DNA of 49,320 bases from assembly GCA_903875045.1 (NCBI GenBank), contig CAIQUS010000241.1, positions 1 through 49,320 on the forward strand, written 5' to 3'. Shown here one piece after another: positions 17,452 through 27,393 of the stretch. Each line of letters begins with the position of its first letter. Position 1 is the stretch's first letter. Origin of the DNA: an uncultured Bacteroidales bacterium (lineage in GTDB: Bacteria > Bacteroidota > Bacteroidia > Bacteroidales > FEN-979). Made by a program: the position numbers and the translations under genes. Below the pieces are notes generated by a model that was not told the origin of the DNA, made no database searches, and saw nothing but the letters and a program-made list of their open reading frames with translations.

Positions 17452-19303
17452 TTTGTATAAACGGTTTAAAAACATTCCACATTTCCATGAATTCCACTGG
17501 AATAACATGCTGACTATCTTTATCTTCCTGTATTCTCATTATGGCTTCTTCAACACTTTTCAGTTTGAACGGGTTTCGCGAAACAGTCCTCAACAAGTGT
17601 TCATAGAGTGGAACCTCATAAAGCAAGGCTGCTGAATTCCGATACTTTTCCATATTCCCAGCCGACGATGAAGACGTTATAGTATCGGTCGGTGAATCGA
17701 TCACTTCATTTTCGTTTAGTACCGACATCAGGAATTTCAGGAATTTATCAGTGGAATCAATCACTTCAGAAAAAACCATTGCAAGCCTCGACTTTGGAAC
17801 CTCGATATCGCCCAGTAGTAGGAATTGCTTTTTCAATGATTCATCATCCTTATAGGAAATACTGAAAATGAAATAGCGTGATAACTGCGTCAGAGGAAAA
17901 GTTTCTGAAATATTGACTGGCTCGAAACCCCCTGGATTAACTATAAAACCCAAGCTGTCAGTTTTTTGCATGAACAATGGTTTAATTCCGACAGAAAATG
18001 CAGGAAGCCAATCTTTACCTCGTGTGTCGATCTTAATATCGTAACGATACTGGTCTGTCACCCCTTCGATGCGGTTACACTTGCCCGAGATCTTACAATC
18101 AGCCAGATCAAATTCAAGCTTTCGCAGATGGTTGTTTAGAAAATTATCGGCAGGAATGACTTCCAACCGTGAAATATCAACTTTTTCAAACAGTTTGTGT
18201 TTATCATCAGTGGAAACAAGCTGATTTTTTATCGCCAGGGGGAATACCGATCGATCATTGGATGTAAGTTCAATCAAACATTCCGTATTCCGCCCAAATG
18301 CAGGTGCAGAGAGGTTTGCCGAACCAAGGAACCAGAATACCTTGTTCCCGGATTGATTGATGTATAATTTCGCATGAAGATCGCTGTCATTCGTGGAAAG
18401 AACTTCATTGTTCTGGACAACACGTTCGTCCAGTTGGCCCTCTCGTAACCGTTCATTGATACAAAAATATTCTGCCGGAGTGGCGTTTTTGAATGTTTCT
18501 ACTTTTAGTTTTTCCAGGGCATCTTTCCGCGTGAATAACCAACTGCTTTTGGCTGCTTTCATGGAAATTTGGTGCACCATTTCATCGTCAACAAAAGGTG
18601 ACATCATCAGCAAATGGTCGCTTCTGAAGGACCTTTTACTGAATGGATGATCATATCCCTTTCCTATCCCTATTGGCCAGAAATTCCAATCTAAAAAGGG
18701 CAGGTTAACAATGAACTTGGTTTTAAGTATGTCTACTTTGACCCATGATTCGATTTGTTTTCCTGATTTCTCCTCCAGGAACTCAAGAAAATCAACAAAC
18801 GGCCTGTTTTTTTCAATGGCCCTGTCCGTCACATCACCTTCCATATTGAAAGCGGTATCCCAACTCTGATCGAAGGTAAGGTTGCGGCTAGTTATAACAA
18901 ACCGGGTCCTTCGCTGCTTTGTCTTTTGATTTTCGAATATGAGGAACCAGCATTTGGGATGAAACGAGCTTAAATGATTGTCCGGATTTACACCGGCAAG
19001 GCATCCTTCAGTATAATGAAGAAGTTTACTAACCCTCTTAGGAAGATGGATCTTGTTCTTCTGATGGAACAATGTGATTACCTTTGCTGACTCAGTAATA
19101 GCATTTAGAACATCGTACCTTGTCACATCGGTAATGAGTTCCGATTCCATCGGACGAGAATATAACATCGCGACCGGGATCAGCAGCAGACAGGAAGGAT
19201 CGACAGAGTATGTCGAGCCAATTGCTCTTTTCAGGTGAAATCCGTCGGGAGGCTGAACAATCTTGCCATAATCCAGGTGTGTCTCTTTCCAAATATCAAG
19301 CAT
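17441..19303 (-). CDS. Phospholipase-D-like nuclease of a restriction-like defence module
   Basis: The 620-residue protein carries two HxK half-sites of the PLD superfamily: H115-P-K117 followed by TSRNLT (138-143), and H310-A-K312 followed by GSANLS (327-332). PLD enzymes pair such half-sites into one active centre. The Asp normally found five residues after the Lys is absent from both, which also occurs in some PLD nucleases. The likely activity is DNA phosphodiester cleavage in complex with the downstream helicase, whose start codon overlaps this stop. It begins 5 bp after the DUF6361 gene. The role in phage defence is inferred from context and from remembered naming of similar proteins as antiphage PLD proteins. 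Confidence 0.82.
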   Translation of the reverse strand: MLDIWKETHLDYGKIVQPPDGFHLKRAIGSTYSVDPSCLLLIPVAMLYSRPMESELITDVTRYDVLNAITESAKVITLFHQKNKIHLPKRVSKLLHYTEGCLAGVNPDNHLSSFHPKCWFLIFENQKTKQRRTRFVITSRNLTFDQSWDTAFNMEGDVTDRAIEKNRPFVDFLEFLEEKSGKQIESWVKVDILKTKFIVNLPFLDWNFWPIGIGKGYDHPFSKRSFRSDHLLMMSPFVDDEMVHQISMKAAKSSWLFTRKDALEKLKVETFKNATPAEYFCINERLREGQLDERVVQNNEVLSTNDSDLHAKLYINQSGNKVFWFLGSANLSAPAFGRNTECLIELTSNDRSVFPLAIKNQLVSTDDKHKLFEKVDISRLEVIPADNFLNNHLRKLEFDLADCKISGKCNRIEGVTDQYRYDIKIDTRGKDWLPAFSVGIKPLFMQKTDSLGFIVNPGGFEPVNISETFPLTQLSRYFIFSISYKDDESLKKQFLLLGDIEVPKSRLAMVFSEVIDSTDKFLKFLMSVLNENEVIDSPTDTITSSSSAGNMEKYRNSAALLYEVPLYEHLLRTVSRNPFKLKSVEEAIMRIQEDKDSQHVIPVEFMEMWNVFKPFIQNDK

Positions 19304-19308
19304 GTTTC

Positions 19309-20532
19309 TTATTTTAATGCAGTAAAAATGTCGCGAATAATTGTTCGTGTATTTCCATCCCGGTAATTCAGGTGTGATAAACTTTTTACTTCACCCGACT
19401 TGAAATCGGGTTGAGAGCCATATTTCAACCGTGCCTTTTTACCTTTCATTCTTCCTTCCTGCTCAGCAATCAGCCCTTCAAGTAATTCAATATGTAATTC
19501 ACGTCGTTTGGTGAGCATTAGAATTGGGTTGATAAAATTCACCAGCGAATTGCCGTCGATCTGAGTTGTTTCACTGATGGATTCAACAGTTAGCGAATCC
19601 AATGCGATAAACCTTGCATAAAGCGTTTCCTTCCATGAATTGTACCGGTCAAGGAAAAAGGAATTTTCATAATACCGGTGATTGATCAAGTGAGAATAAG
19701 CCAGGTGCAACCCTTTGGTGATCTCATTGAGGTCGTGCGCCTGTGCAATCTGTCTTTTTAATCTATCCCCAATATCCTCACTGATGGCCTGATTTGCAAA
19801 TGATTCAAAATTATTGGTTGAAAGAAAAACATCCCTCAAAGACGCCATGGTCGCTAATTTCCCGATTAGCCGATCGGGAAATAATTCGCGGATACGTTTC
19901 AAAAAAAAGTCAGCCTCCTCGTAGTTTAATGGCATATCCAACTGATTTCTCCAGCCAGGTACATACGTGCTCACCTTGATCCGGTGATTGTTGGTAAATT
20001 CCACATCGGCATCATCAGCCCCATCCTCAAGGGAGCGCCTGTCAGCACTCAATATCTCCTCAAGTAACCTGTCGGCATTCAGGCAATACTCAGATAAACT
20101 CAGCTTCGTATCAATGAATCGGTAGGCACGGAGCCCATTCCAGTAAATCGATGACGGTCGCCTTGCCAGCGTTTCGTTTTTTCGCTTGGTGATGCCAATA
20201 ACACCTGATCCCGCATTCCTGTCGTGATGGTATTTCTCTGCGAGTTCCCACATAATGGCATACTCCTCATCCTGCAGGTACTGGCTCAAATCACCACTTT
20301 TCCCGCCTTTCTGAAGAAAAAAGTCCTTGATCAGATAGGAAACGATGAAGAAATATCTGGCCTTGGTCTGAACAGTGGACGTTCCAGGGAAGAAAAGTTC
20401 AGCATACGCATCCCTGATCGGGCCAAGCCCAAGCTCATCCACCATTCCGGGTTCCTGGTCCAGGGTGTCGAGGATCGAATTAACCTTTTCTTTAAAGGAG
20501 GGTGCGAAATGAATCCAGCCAAGTTGTTGCAT
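19309..20532 (-). CDS. DUF6361-family protein
   Basis: The product is 407 residues. The N-terminus shows the family signature: LGWIHFAPSFKEKV, then MVDELGLGPIRDAYAELFFPG and TSTVQTKARYFFIVSYLI (about residues 34-72). The rest is mostly helical and charged, with no catalytic motif that I recognise. It is the first gene of the DUF6361-PLD-helicase trio and ends 5 bp before the PLD gene. DUF6361 proteins have no established biochemistry that I know of; a sensing or scaffold role in a defence complex is inference. The 80-bp gap before it holds a short palindrome ACCTGAACAGGT (20592-20603) and a TAAATTTC close to the -7 consensus, so a separate promoter for this module is possible but weak. Confidence 0.8.
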   Translation of the reverse strand: MQQLGWIHFAPSFKEKVNSILDTLDQEPGMVDELGLGPIRDAYAELFFPGTSTVQTKARYFFIVSYLIKDFFLQKGGKSGDLSQYLQDEEYAIMWELAEKYHHDRNAGSGVIGITKRKNETLARRPSSIYWNGLRAYRFIDTKLSLSEYCLNADRLLEEILSADRRSLEDGADDADVEFTNNHRIKVSTYVPGWRNQLDMPLNYEEADFFLKRIRELFPDRLIGKLATMASLRDVFLSTNNFESFANQAISEDIGDRLKRQIAQAHDLNEITKGLHLAYSHLINHRYYENSFFLDRYNSWKETLYARFIALDSLTVESISETTQIDGNSLVNFINPILMLTKRRELHIELLEGLIAEQEGRMKGKKARLKYGSQPDFKSGEVKSLSHLNYRDGNTRTIIRDIFTALK

Positions 20533-20612
20533 GTTTTATTCAGTTAATTGTTCAAAATGAAATTTAGTCCCAGAATGGTTGCCTTACCCTAACCTGAACA
20601 GGTAAACGTAAC

Positions 20613-23600
20613 TCAGGCCGGCAACCTCAACATCCTCTTAATCGTATCCTGCATCGCAATCTTAAACCCTTCATCCTGCGAAATGAGCCGGTAGAGGTCC
20701 AGTTCGTTTTTCCTTTGCTTGCCCATTACCTCATCAAAGATTTTGTTGAAGGCTATTTCCCGGTTTTGAGTGTCGGCGTTTTCGGCGTACTTCACTTTAT
20801 AATCGGGATGTTCCTGCATTTTTTGGGCAAGATTGACAAATTTTACCCGCTGCTCATCGGGGGTGGCTTCCCAACCCTGGAACCAGCGCTCGTTAAAACT
20901 CCGGATAATCAGGTCTAACGGGTCTTCTTCGGTTTCACCATCGTGCACGCCCCTGGGGTTGGGATTTTGCGGATCCAATTCACTCTCTTCTGCATCCAGG
21001 ATTATTGGTTCATTCAGCTTTACACGCTCTATCCCGTATGTTGAAAGGTCAACGGAGTTTAATAATTCATCCAGCGTATCCTGATTCGGGTCAACAATGA
21101 TCAGCTTTGGGATCAGAAATTTCAAAAACCAGAACAGTTGTTCCCAGACAAGAATTTCGTATGGCATAATGGATGCCATCTGGCCGTAAATTTTCACAAA
21201 TTGCTTGGCCTTGATTTTATAATCGGCCTTTGCCTTATCATCAAATTCAAGTCCTGAGTTAAACCGATCTGCTGATATATCAATGATCGGACTTAATTCC
21301 TGTGCATTGACACCTTTAAAATATTTTGCTACAAAGTCTTCCACTTCAAGCCATTCATAAACCCCTGCATCATCCAGGGTCGCCTTTAATTCATGCAAAA
21401 CATTGATATCAGTGGATTTACTTAAGGTGGTTGAAGTATAAAACGGATCAAATGCTTTCTTGATATCCTCGGTTGAATTGTAGAAATCGAGGATGAACAA
21501 ATCTTCGGTTTTCTTGCCCAGTTTGTCAGCCGAGCGGTTTAACCTCGACAACGCCTGCACCGCCATGACACCCTGCAGTTTCTTGTCCACATACATGGCA
21601 GTCAGTTTGGGCTGGTCAAAACCGGTCAGATACTTATTGGCAACAACCAGTATCCGATACTCCTCCATGTCGAAATATCGGGCAATTCTATCTCCGATAT
21701 AACCAGGATCAGCAGGTTTTGCAGAATCCAGCCAGGCAGGGAAATTGTTGATGCCATCTTCGGTATACTCAATGCCCTTGATTGTTTTGGTTCCTGAAAA
21801 TGCAATGGCAATGCTGAAAGGGTTTCCGCGTGCATCCACCAATTTTTTAAGCGCAAAATAGTAATTGATGGCAGATTCTATACTTTGTGTCGCTACAATT
21901 GCTTTTGCCTTGCCCTTTAATTTTTTCGTATTCACCAGTTTGGAAACAAAATGGTCGAGGATTATTTCCGCTTTGGTGGCAATCGTTTGTTTGTTTTGCT
22001 CCACAAAGGTTCTCAGTTTCTTTTGTGCCTTTACGGTATCAAACAACGGATTTTCCTGAATGGATTTTTCTATCTCATAGTAACTTTTGTAGGTGGTATA
22101 GTTGGCCAGAACATCGAGGATGAAGCCCTCCTCAATGGCTTGTTTCATAGCGTAAAGATGGAACGGCTTGGATGTACCATCAGGTTGTTCGATCCCGAAT
22201 TTTTGCAATGTTGTGTTCTTGGGCGTTGCAGTAAATGCCAGATAGGATGCATTCCCCCGCATTTTACGGGACCGCATGGCTTCCAGGATTTTGTCCTGAG
22301 GGTCTCCATCATCTTCTTCCTCAGAGGCTTTGTGGCCCATTGCCTGATTCATCTTGTCGGCTGCTGTCCCGCTCTGACTGCTATGCGCCTCATCAATGAT
22401 GACTGCAAACCGCTTATCACTTAGATCGGCAATGCCATCCACAATGAATGGAAATTTCTGGATGGTTGTGATGATGATTTTCTTCCCGTTTTCCAGGCTT
22501 GCTTTTAACTCTGCAGATGAAGAGGCATGCGCAACAATGTTTTTTACTTCTGAAAATTCTTTGATGTTATCCTTCAGTTGTTTATCTAACAATCGCCGGT
22601 CGGTTACCACAATCACCGAATCAAACAAAGGGTTGGAAATACCTTTGCTTCCAGGGATGGCATCATTTTCGGGATAGGTTTCAATTAACTGATAGGCAGC
22701 CCAGGTGATGGAGTTGGACTTCCCTGATCCGGCGGAGTGCTGGATTAAATATGTTTGACCAACTCCTTTTTTGCCGGCATCGGCAATCAACCTCCGAACG
22801 ACATCCAATTGATGGTACCTGGGAAAATACAGTGTCTTTTTGCTTAATGTATCGGTGTCTTTGCCATCGAACCGGACGAAATGCTGGATGATGTTGGCAA
22901 TACTCTGCCGCGTGAAAATATCCTCCCACAGATAGGCTGTTTTGTGACCAAACGGATTTGGCGGGTTTCCTTTACCGTAGTTGTGCCCAAGGTTGAAGGG
23001 AAGGAAGAAGGTGCCCGGCCCGTTCAGCCTGGTGGTCATATACACCTCATCGGTATCGACAGTAAAATGTACCATGCACCTGCCAAAGTTCAGGAGGGTC
23101 TGGCCAGTGTCCCTTTTGAATTTATACTGGTTTTGCCCGTGTACCTTCGCATTTTGTCCGGTCCAGTGATTTTTCAGTTCCATGGTCGCGAATGGCAAAC
23201 CATTCACAAAGAGAACCATGTCTATCTCCTCACGGGAATTGAGACTAGAGTACTGCAGCTGACGGGTAACACTGAATTGATTATTTTCAAAATTCCTCTT
23301 CACCCCATCGCTGCTGCTGGCCAGCGGCAATGGATACAGTAAGGTGAAATGAACATCCTCCACATCCAACCCTTTGCGAAAGATCTTCAGGATGCCGTAT
23401 TTTTTGATCATCCGGTCGAGGCGTTCCAGAATCCTGGGTTTCCAATCGCTTTGTTTTTGCAGTTTTGTCAGTTCCTCTGTCTGGGTGGTTTGCAGAAAGT
23501 CCCAGAAACGGAATTCATCCAGCGCGATTTTTGCATTGTAATGATCCGGTGAACCAGTATAGTATCCTTTCCCCTTACGATATGCTTCCTGCTTTTCCGC

Positions 23601-23714
23601 CACGGCATTTATGGCAAGACCTTGTGCGCGGAGTTCTTCCAGGCAGGTGCCGGTGAGATGTTTTTCGATGGCGGATTCGAGGGCGCGTTCGTTGGTTTGG
23701 GAAACATTATTCAT
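20613..23714 (-). CDS. hsdR: Type I restriction enzyme R subunit HsdR
   Basis: The product is 1033 residues, a normal HsdR length. The N-terminal PD-(D/E)XK nuclease is seen at D165 (EEIDMVLFVNG), E179 and K181 (FATMELKN). The translocase follows with HSAGSGKSNS (Walker A, K332), IIDEAHSSQSG (DEAH, 441-444), FTATPKNTTL and the VANKYLTGFDQP and ALSRLNRS motifs, then a helical C-terminal domain that docks on HsdM. HsdR translocates DNA with ATP and cuts unmodified DNA away from the recognition site. Its start overlaps the stop of the DUF262 gene by one base (TAATG), tying it to that operon although hsdM and hsdS lie 4.6 kb or more upstream. No truncation or motif loss is visible. Confidence 0.95.
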   Translation of the reverse strand: MNNVSQTNERALESAIEKHLTGTCLEELRAQGLAINAVAEKQEAYRKGKGYYTGSPDHYNAKIALDEFRFWDFLQTTQTEELTKLQKQSDWKPRILERLDRMIKKYGILKIFRKGLDVEDVHFTLLYPLPLASSSDGVKRNFENNQFSVTRQLQYSSLNSREEIDMVLFVNGLPFATMELKNHWTGQNAKVHGQNQYKFKRDTGQTLLNFGRCMVHFTVDTDEVYMTTRLNGPGTFFLPFNLGHNYGKGNPPNPFGHKTAYLWEDIFTRQSIANIIQHFVRFDGKDTDTLSKKTLYFPRYHQLDVVRRLIADAGKKGVGQTYLIQHSAGSGKSNSITWAAYQLIETYPENDAIPGSKGISNPLFDSVIVVTDRRLLDKQLKDNIKEFSEVKNIVAHASSSAELKASLENGKKIIITTIQKFPFIVDGIADLSDKRFAVIIDEAHSSQSGTAADKMNQAMGHKASEEEDDGDPQDKILEAMRSRKMRGNASYLAFTATPKNTTLQKFGIEQPDGTSKPFHLYAMKQAIEEGFILDVLANYTTYKSYYEIEKSIQENPLFDTVKAQKKLRTFVEQNKQTIATKAEIILDHFVSKLVNTKKLKGKAKAIVATQSIESAINYYFALKKLVDARGNPFSIAIAFSGTKTIKGIEYTEDGINNFPAWLDSAKPADPGYIGDRIARYFDMEEYRILVVANKYLTGFDQPKLTAMYVDKKLQGVMAVQALSRLNRSADKLGKKTEDLFILDFYNSTEDIKKAFDPFYTSTTLSKSTDINVLHELKATLDDAGVYEWLEVEDFVAKYFKGVNAQELSPIIDISADRFNSGLEFDDKAKADYKIKAKQFVKIYGQMASIMPYEILVWEQLFWFLKFLIPKLIIVDPNQDTLDELLNSVDLSTYGIERVKLNEPIILDAEESELDPQNPNPRGVHDGETEEDPLDLIIRSFNERWFQGWEATPDEQRVKFVNLAQKMQEHPDYKVKYAENADTQNREIAFNKIFDEVMGKQRKNELDLYRLISQDEGFKIAMQDTIKRMLRLPA

Positions 23715-25792
23715 TATTGTGGGTAATTAAAATATTTTTTAACATATCGAATAATCTCTTCTTTATGTAATTTGATATTCATTTCAACGATGGATTTGTC
23801 AGAACTCTTACTCCAGTCAAGAAGTTTGAAAATCATAAAGGATTTGAGACTATCAATTTTCTTACTATAAAGTTTAACATCAAATTTTGATGATTTCACA
23901 CTTACTGGGAGTTTCCCATAACTTGAATTGATCCCTGTCGTTATTAAAACGAGGTTCCCGAAATCATGCAATAATTCAGGGGCCAGTGCATCTCCTCCTT
24001 CAGGTGATGACTGAGGATAGATATGTTCAACGGAATTTTTAAAAGTGAATTTGTAATCATTCCATAATTCTTTGAATGACTGAGTAAAAACTGCATCATG
24101 CGCTATAAAAATATAATCCTTTCGGAAATGCCACAGGATATATTCAGTCTTATAAAAGCTGTAATTTCCATAATGACGATAATCAGTACAATCTGATATC
24201 TCGAGCCCTTTAATGTAATCTGCAAAATCAGTTGCCCCCAAGTCAGGTATTTTCTTCATAAACTCCCAGCCAATGACTTGGTATTTTAATCCCGGCTTTG
24301 AGCAAAAAAAATAGTTATCGATTTTACGAATTAAAGGAAGTTGTTCGTCTCCCCCGTTTGTCAACCAGTACAGGTACGGTGTCAACCAATAATGTGGCTT
24401 TGTTTGACTATGAAACACCATACTTTGCAACATCGCAAAATCTTCTTGTTTGGCTAATTTTGTTCTTTGCGGATAATACTTTCCATCCCTAATATTTTTT
24501 TTCATTCTTCGGATTTGGTGATATGTTCCATCTTCACCAGCCACTTTTTTAATAATAAATTGGTCAAAAACAATTCGGGTGTCTACCAATTTTTTAATGA
24601 ATAAGGGAGAATTCTCTTTCAACTTCTCTTCGTTAAACCGACCAAAAAAATCCGTATTAAAGGTTTGGAGTAAATTTCTTTCGTCAAGTTCAGTTACATC
24701 CGCTTCGCCGTGTTCAGCTAAAAATATTCTAAGGACATGTAACAGCAATAAATTAAAACTTATAATGGACTCGATTTCCCTTTTCGCATTCTTTCCTTTT
24801 TCTTCTTCAGTAATTACCTCATTATTATTCAAAATACTTAATAAATCAATCGGTTTATCCTCTTCATCAGTTTTCATGTTACAAAATTCAGAGAAAAAAT
24901 CGTCAGAGAACGCATAGGAATCGGATTCACCCTCTTCAACTTCAAAGGTTTCTTTTTGGTCTGGCATCAATTTTAGTAATTCATCCCAGGTTAGCCCAGC
25001 CTGAAATTTTATGTTTTGCTCAATATAATCATTCATATCAGAACAAGCATTCCAAAGTTGCAAGTACCTGATATTATCCGGTAAATACTTCTTAAAATTT
25101 GCCTTTAATATCTCATACTGTGCTAATTGCACCCCTCTGCTGTTAATAACTTCAAAAAGTTTATTGAGGTTTGAATTATCTGGTACCTGTATGAAATTGA
25201 ACTTGACTTGTTGGTAGAAATATTTGGAAAGACCTGTTAATATAATATGCTCACTTTCGGGACCAATCTTCTCAGTTTCAAAATAATCTTCAAAATAGCT
25301 TTTGATTTGAGTGAATGCTTCGGAAATGTTATCAACGTCCTTAACAATTGTGTTGCCATCATACTCCCTTTTGTTTCTAAGTTGAGAGAAGAAATCACTC
25401 ACTCCCTCTCGAATGGAGAAGGACAATCTCAATTTCGATTCGTCAATAAATGCAAATTTTTCTAAATGGTTAGTGACACCTTTTCTGTCAAGATAGCTAA
25501 TTACTGCTGCGATTAACCACACAGCCGTAAAACGCTGCTGGCCATCTATCAGTTCGTATTTTTCATTCCTGGCTGCAACCACTACAGCACCAATATAATA
25601 AATTGGGATGTCTTTTTTATAGGCATGAAACAGATCATCCAGCAGGTTGCGGACCTGTTCATGCTCCCAAACAAATAATCTTTGGTATATTGGTATATTA
25701 TATTGATAGTTGATGTTTATTCCAGAGGCAGCATCTGACTCGAATTCACTGATTTTCCTAAAAGTGCAAAGCGTTGAGGTGTATTCTTTCAT
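23714..25792 (-). CDS. DUF262/DUF1524 protein (GmrSD-like, type IV restriction)
   Basis: The product is 692 residues. The N-terminal DUF262 domain shows IPIYQRLFVWEHEQV (about 33-47) and the signature LIDGQQRFTAVW (81-92), a ParB-like nucleotide-binding element. The C-terminal DUF1524 domain has the HNH motif NSVEHIYPQSS (His590) followed by FGNLVLI. This is the single-chain GmrSD architecture: DUF262 senses or hydrolyses nucleotide and the HNH domain cuts DNA, typically glucosylated or otherwise modified phage DNA. It lies directly upstream of hsdR with a one-base overlap, so it is expressed with the type I system. It would cover phages whose DNA modification blocks HsdR. Family certain, substrate inferred. 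Confidence 0.9.
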   Translation of the reverse strand: MKEYTSTLCTFRKISEFESDAASGININYQYNIPIYQRLFVWEHEQVRNLLDDLFHAYKKDIPIYYIGAVVVAARNEKYELIDGQQRFTAVWLIAAVISYLDRKGVTNHLEKFAFIDESKLRLSFSIREGVSDFFSQLRNKREYDGNTIVKDVDNISEAFTQIKSYFEDYFETEKIGPESEHIILTGLSKYFYQQVKFNFIQVPDNSNLNKLFEVINSRGVQLAQYEILKANFKKYLPDNIRYLQLWNACSDMNDYIEQNIKFQAGLTWDELLKLMPDQKETFEVEEGESDSYAFSDDFFSEFCNMKTDEEDKPIDLLSILNNNEVITEEEKGKNAKREIESIISFNLLLLHVLRIFLAEHGEADVTELDERNLLQTFNTDFFGRFNEEKLKENSPLFIKKLVDTRIVFDQFIIKKVAGEDGTYHQIRRMKKNIRDGKYYPQRTKLAKQEDFAMLQSMVFHSQTKPHYWLTPYLYWLTNGGDEQLPLIRKIDNYFFCSKPGLKYQVIGWEFMKKIPDLGATDFADYIKGLEISDCTDYRHYGNYSFYKTEYILWHFRKDYIFIAHDAVFTQSFKELWNDYKFTFKNSVEHIYPQSSPEGGDALAPELLHDFGNLVLITTGINSSYGKLPVSVKSSKFDVKLYSKKIDSLKSFMIFKLLDWSKSSDKSIVEMNIKLHKEEIIRYVKKYFNYPQ

Positions 25793-25895
25793 GGATTTAT
25801 TGACTTGCTTTTATTCGTTTTTAAACCTAATAAATGAGGTCATCGTTGTAAATGCCGAATTTTCCGATGCATATTGGCTGATCATAGATAAGGTT

Positions 25896-27368
25896 TTAAC
25901 AACATATTTGGTCTTCTACAATTTTTCTTTTTTTCTGGTAATCATTTTCAAAATCATTGGGTAATTCTGATTTGACAATTTTGTAGTATTCAATATATGC
26001 TTCATGATATTTTCGCATTGGGGCACTGATTGATCTTAGTTCAAAATTTGGTTTAACCTCTAAAAGTTGCCTGAACAGTTCGCTCTCCGTATAGGAATTA
26101 AATATTTTGTCCAATAATTGCTGTTGTGCAATGAATTTGGGATATGTCTCCATCCTGATTCTGTATAAAAATTGCCGGAGATGCCCTGTAGCATAATCCC
26201 AATATTTAGCAAAACTCAATAAATTTTCAAAACCAAACTTGTCAACAAATACCAATGATGCAACTACGAAAGCTTGTTTCATGTAATCAGATTGGTACCT
26301 ATACAATTTGTTAAAGAATTCTTGAAATTTTACTTGTGAACGATCTTCAAAAATATACTGTAAAGTTTCGAAATACTTCTCTACAAAAATGAAAAACGTG
26401 ACACCTCTTTCCAGCGGTTGCCTTACCGATATCGGATAATTTATAGGTGATTTTGGTATGGAATATGATTTTACCACGAAACAGTTGCCGCCGGAGGAGC
26501 ATTGGATTTCTCCCCCGACAAATTTATTGATCCCTGAAAATACTTTTATTGTGTTTGATTGGACATCCTTCAGCTCCTTGAAGAATTCTTTTTCAACACC
26601 ATCATCCCAGGCAAAAGAATAGTTCCCATATTTCCAAGTCCGGGCACGCCATAACACAGTGTTTATTAAGTCTGGCATGAACTGGTTTTTGTACCACGGG
26701 AGTATTGAAAGCAGCAAGGGATGTGCTTTTTCATATTTTTCAATGTCTTCCCACTTCTTCGCAAAGGATTCCTGCAATTTTTCATCGTTAATAATACTCA
26801 TTAAGTGGACGGCTTTAAGTAAATCCGCCACTTTGGGCTTAATACCACGATTGTTTTGTGTATCAAACAGGGTAAAGGCTTCATCCGGGGATCCAGTCGT
26901 TATGCTTACAAATATTACTTTTTCAATAGCCTTAACAAGGCATTTTTTTCTTTCTTCATTTGTTAAATACTCCTCAAAGAAATGTTGACAATTCTTAATA
27001 TTTTTCCTTGAAATTTTGCTTTTAAATAAAAAAGAAAATTCAATCTCTCCCTTTTTCAGAATGGATTGTTCCTTGTTTATAACAAAATTAATAATAAGCA
27101 ATGTAGTTAACCGCTGCTGACCATCTACAATGTTTATCTCCTTGTTATGCTCATGCAATACGATATTTCCAAGATAATACTCGTTGGGTCTTTTTTCATC
27201 TTCAATTTTGATAAAGTCGGTCAGGTCCTCTGCCAACCTCGAGAAATTATCATTACTCCAAACATATTCTCGCTGGTAATCTGGAATTTTCAATACTTTA
27301 CCCAGCGTCCTTTCGAACTGTAAAAAAAAAGACGATATTGACTCTTTTGTAATTCTCAAATCACTCAT
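25896..27368 (-). CDS. DUF262-domain protein without an HNH domain
   Basis: The product is 490 residues. DUF262 is clear: KIPDYQREYVWSNDNFSRLA (28-47) and NIVDGQQRLTTLL (79-91), with a downstream LFDTQNNRGIKPKVADLLKA segment as in other DUF262 proteins. I see no HIxPQ-type HNH motif in the C-terminal half, so it may be a GmrS-like subunit that relies on a partner nuclease, perhaps the adjacent DUF262/DUF1524 protein 103 bp downstream. The ATG at 27368 is 25 bp after the end of a broken gene. The two DUF262 proteins share the domain but are otherwise different in sequence, so this is not a recent tandem duplication. Confidence 0.85.
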   Translation of the reverse strand: MSDLRITKESISSFFLQFERTLGKVLKIPDYQREYVWSNDNFSRLAEDLTDFIKIEDEKRPNEYYLGNIVLHEHNKEINIVDGQQRLTTLLIINFVINKEQSILKKGEIEFSFLFKSKISRKNIKNCQHFFEEYLTNEERKKCLVKAIEKVIFVSITTGSPDEAFTLFDTQNNRGIKPKVADLLKAVHLMSIINDEKLQESFAKKWEDIEKYEKAHPLLLSILPWYKNQFMPDLINTVLWRARTWKYGNYSFAWDDGVEKEFFKELKDVQSNTIKVFSGINKFVGGEIQCSSGGNCFVVKSYSIPKSPINYPISVRQPLERGVTFFIFVEKYFETLQYIFEDRSQVKFQEFFNKLYRYQSDYMKQAFVVASLVFVDKFGFENLLSFAKYWDYATGHLRQFLYRIRMETYPKFIAQQQLLDKIFNSYTESELFRQLLEVKPNFELRSISAPMRKYHEAYIEYYKIVKSELPNDFENDYQKKRKIVEDQICC

Positions 27369-27393
27369 GCCTTAGTTATTTCTTTTCATAAAA

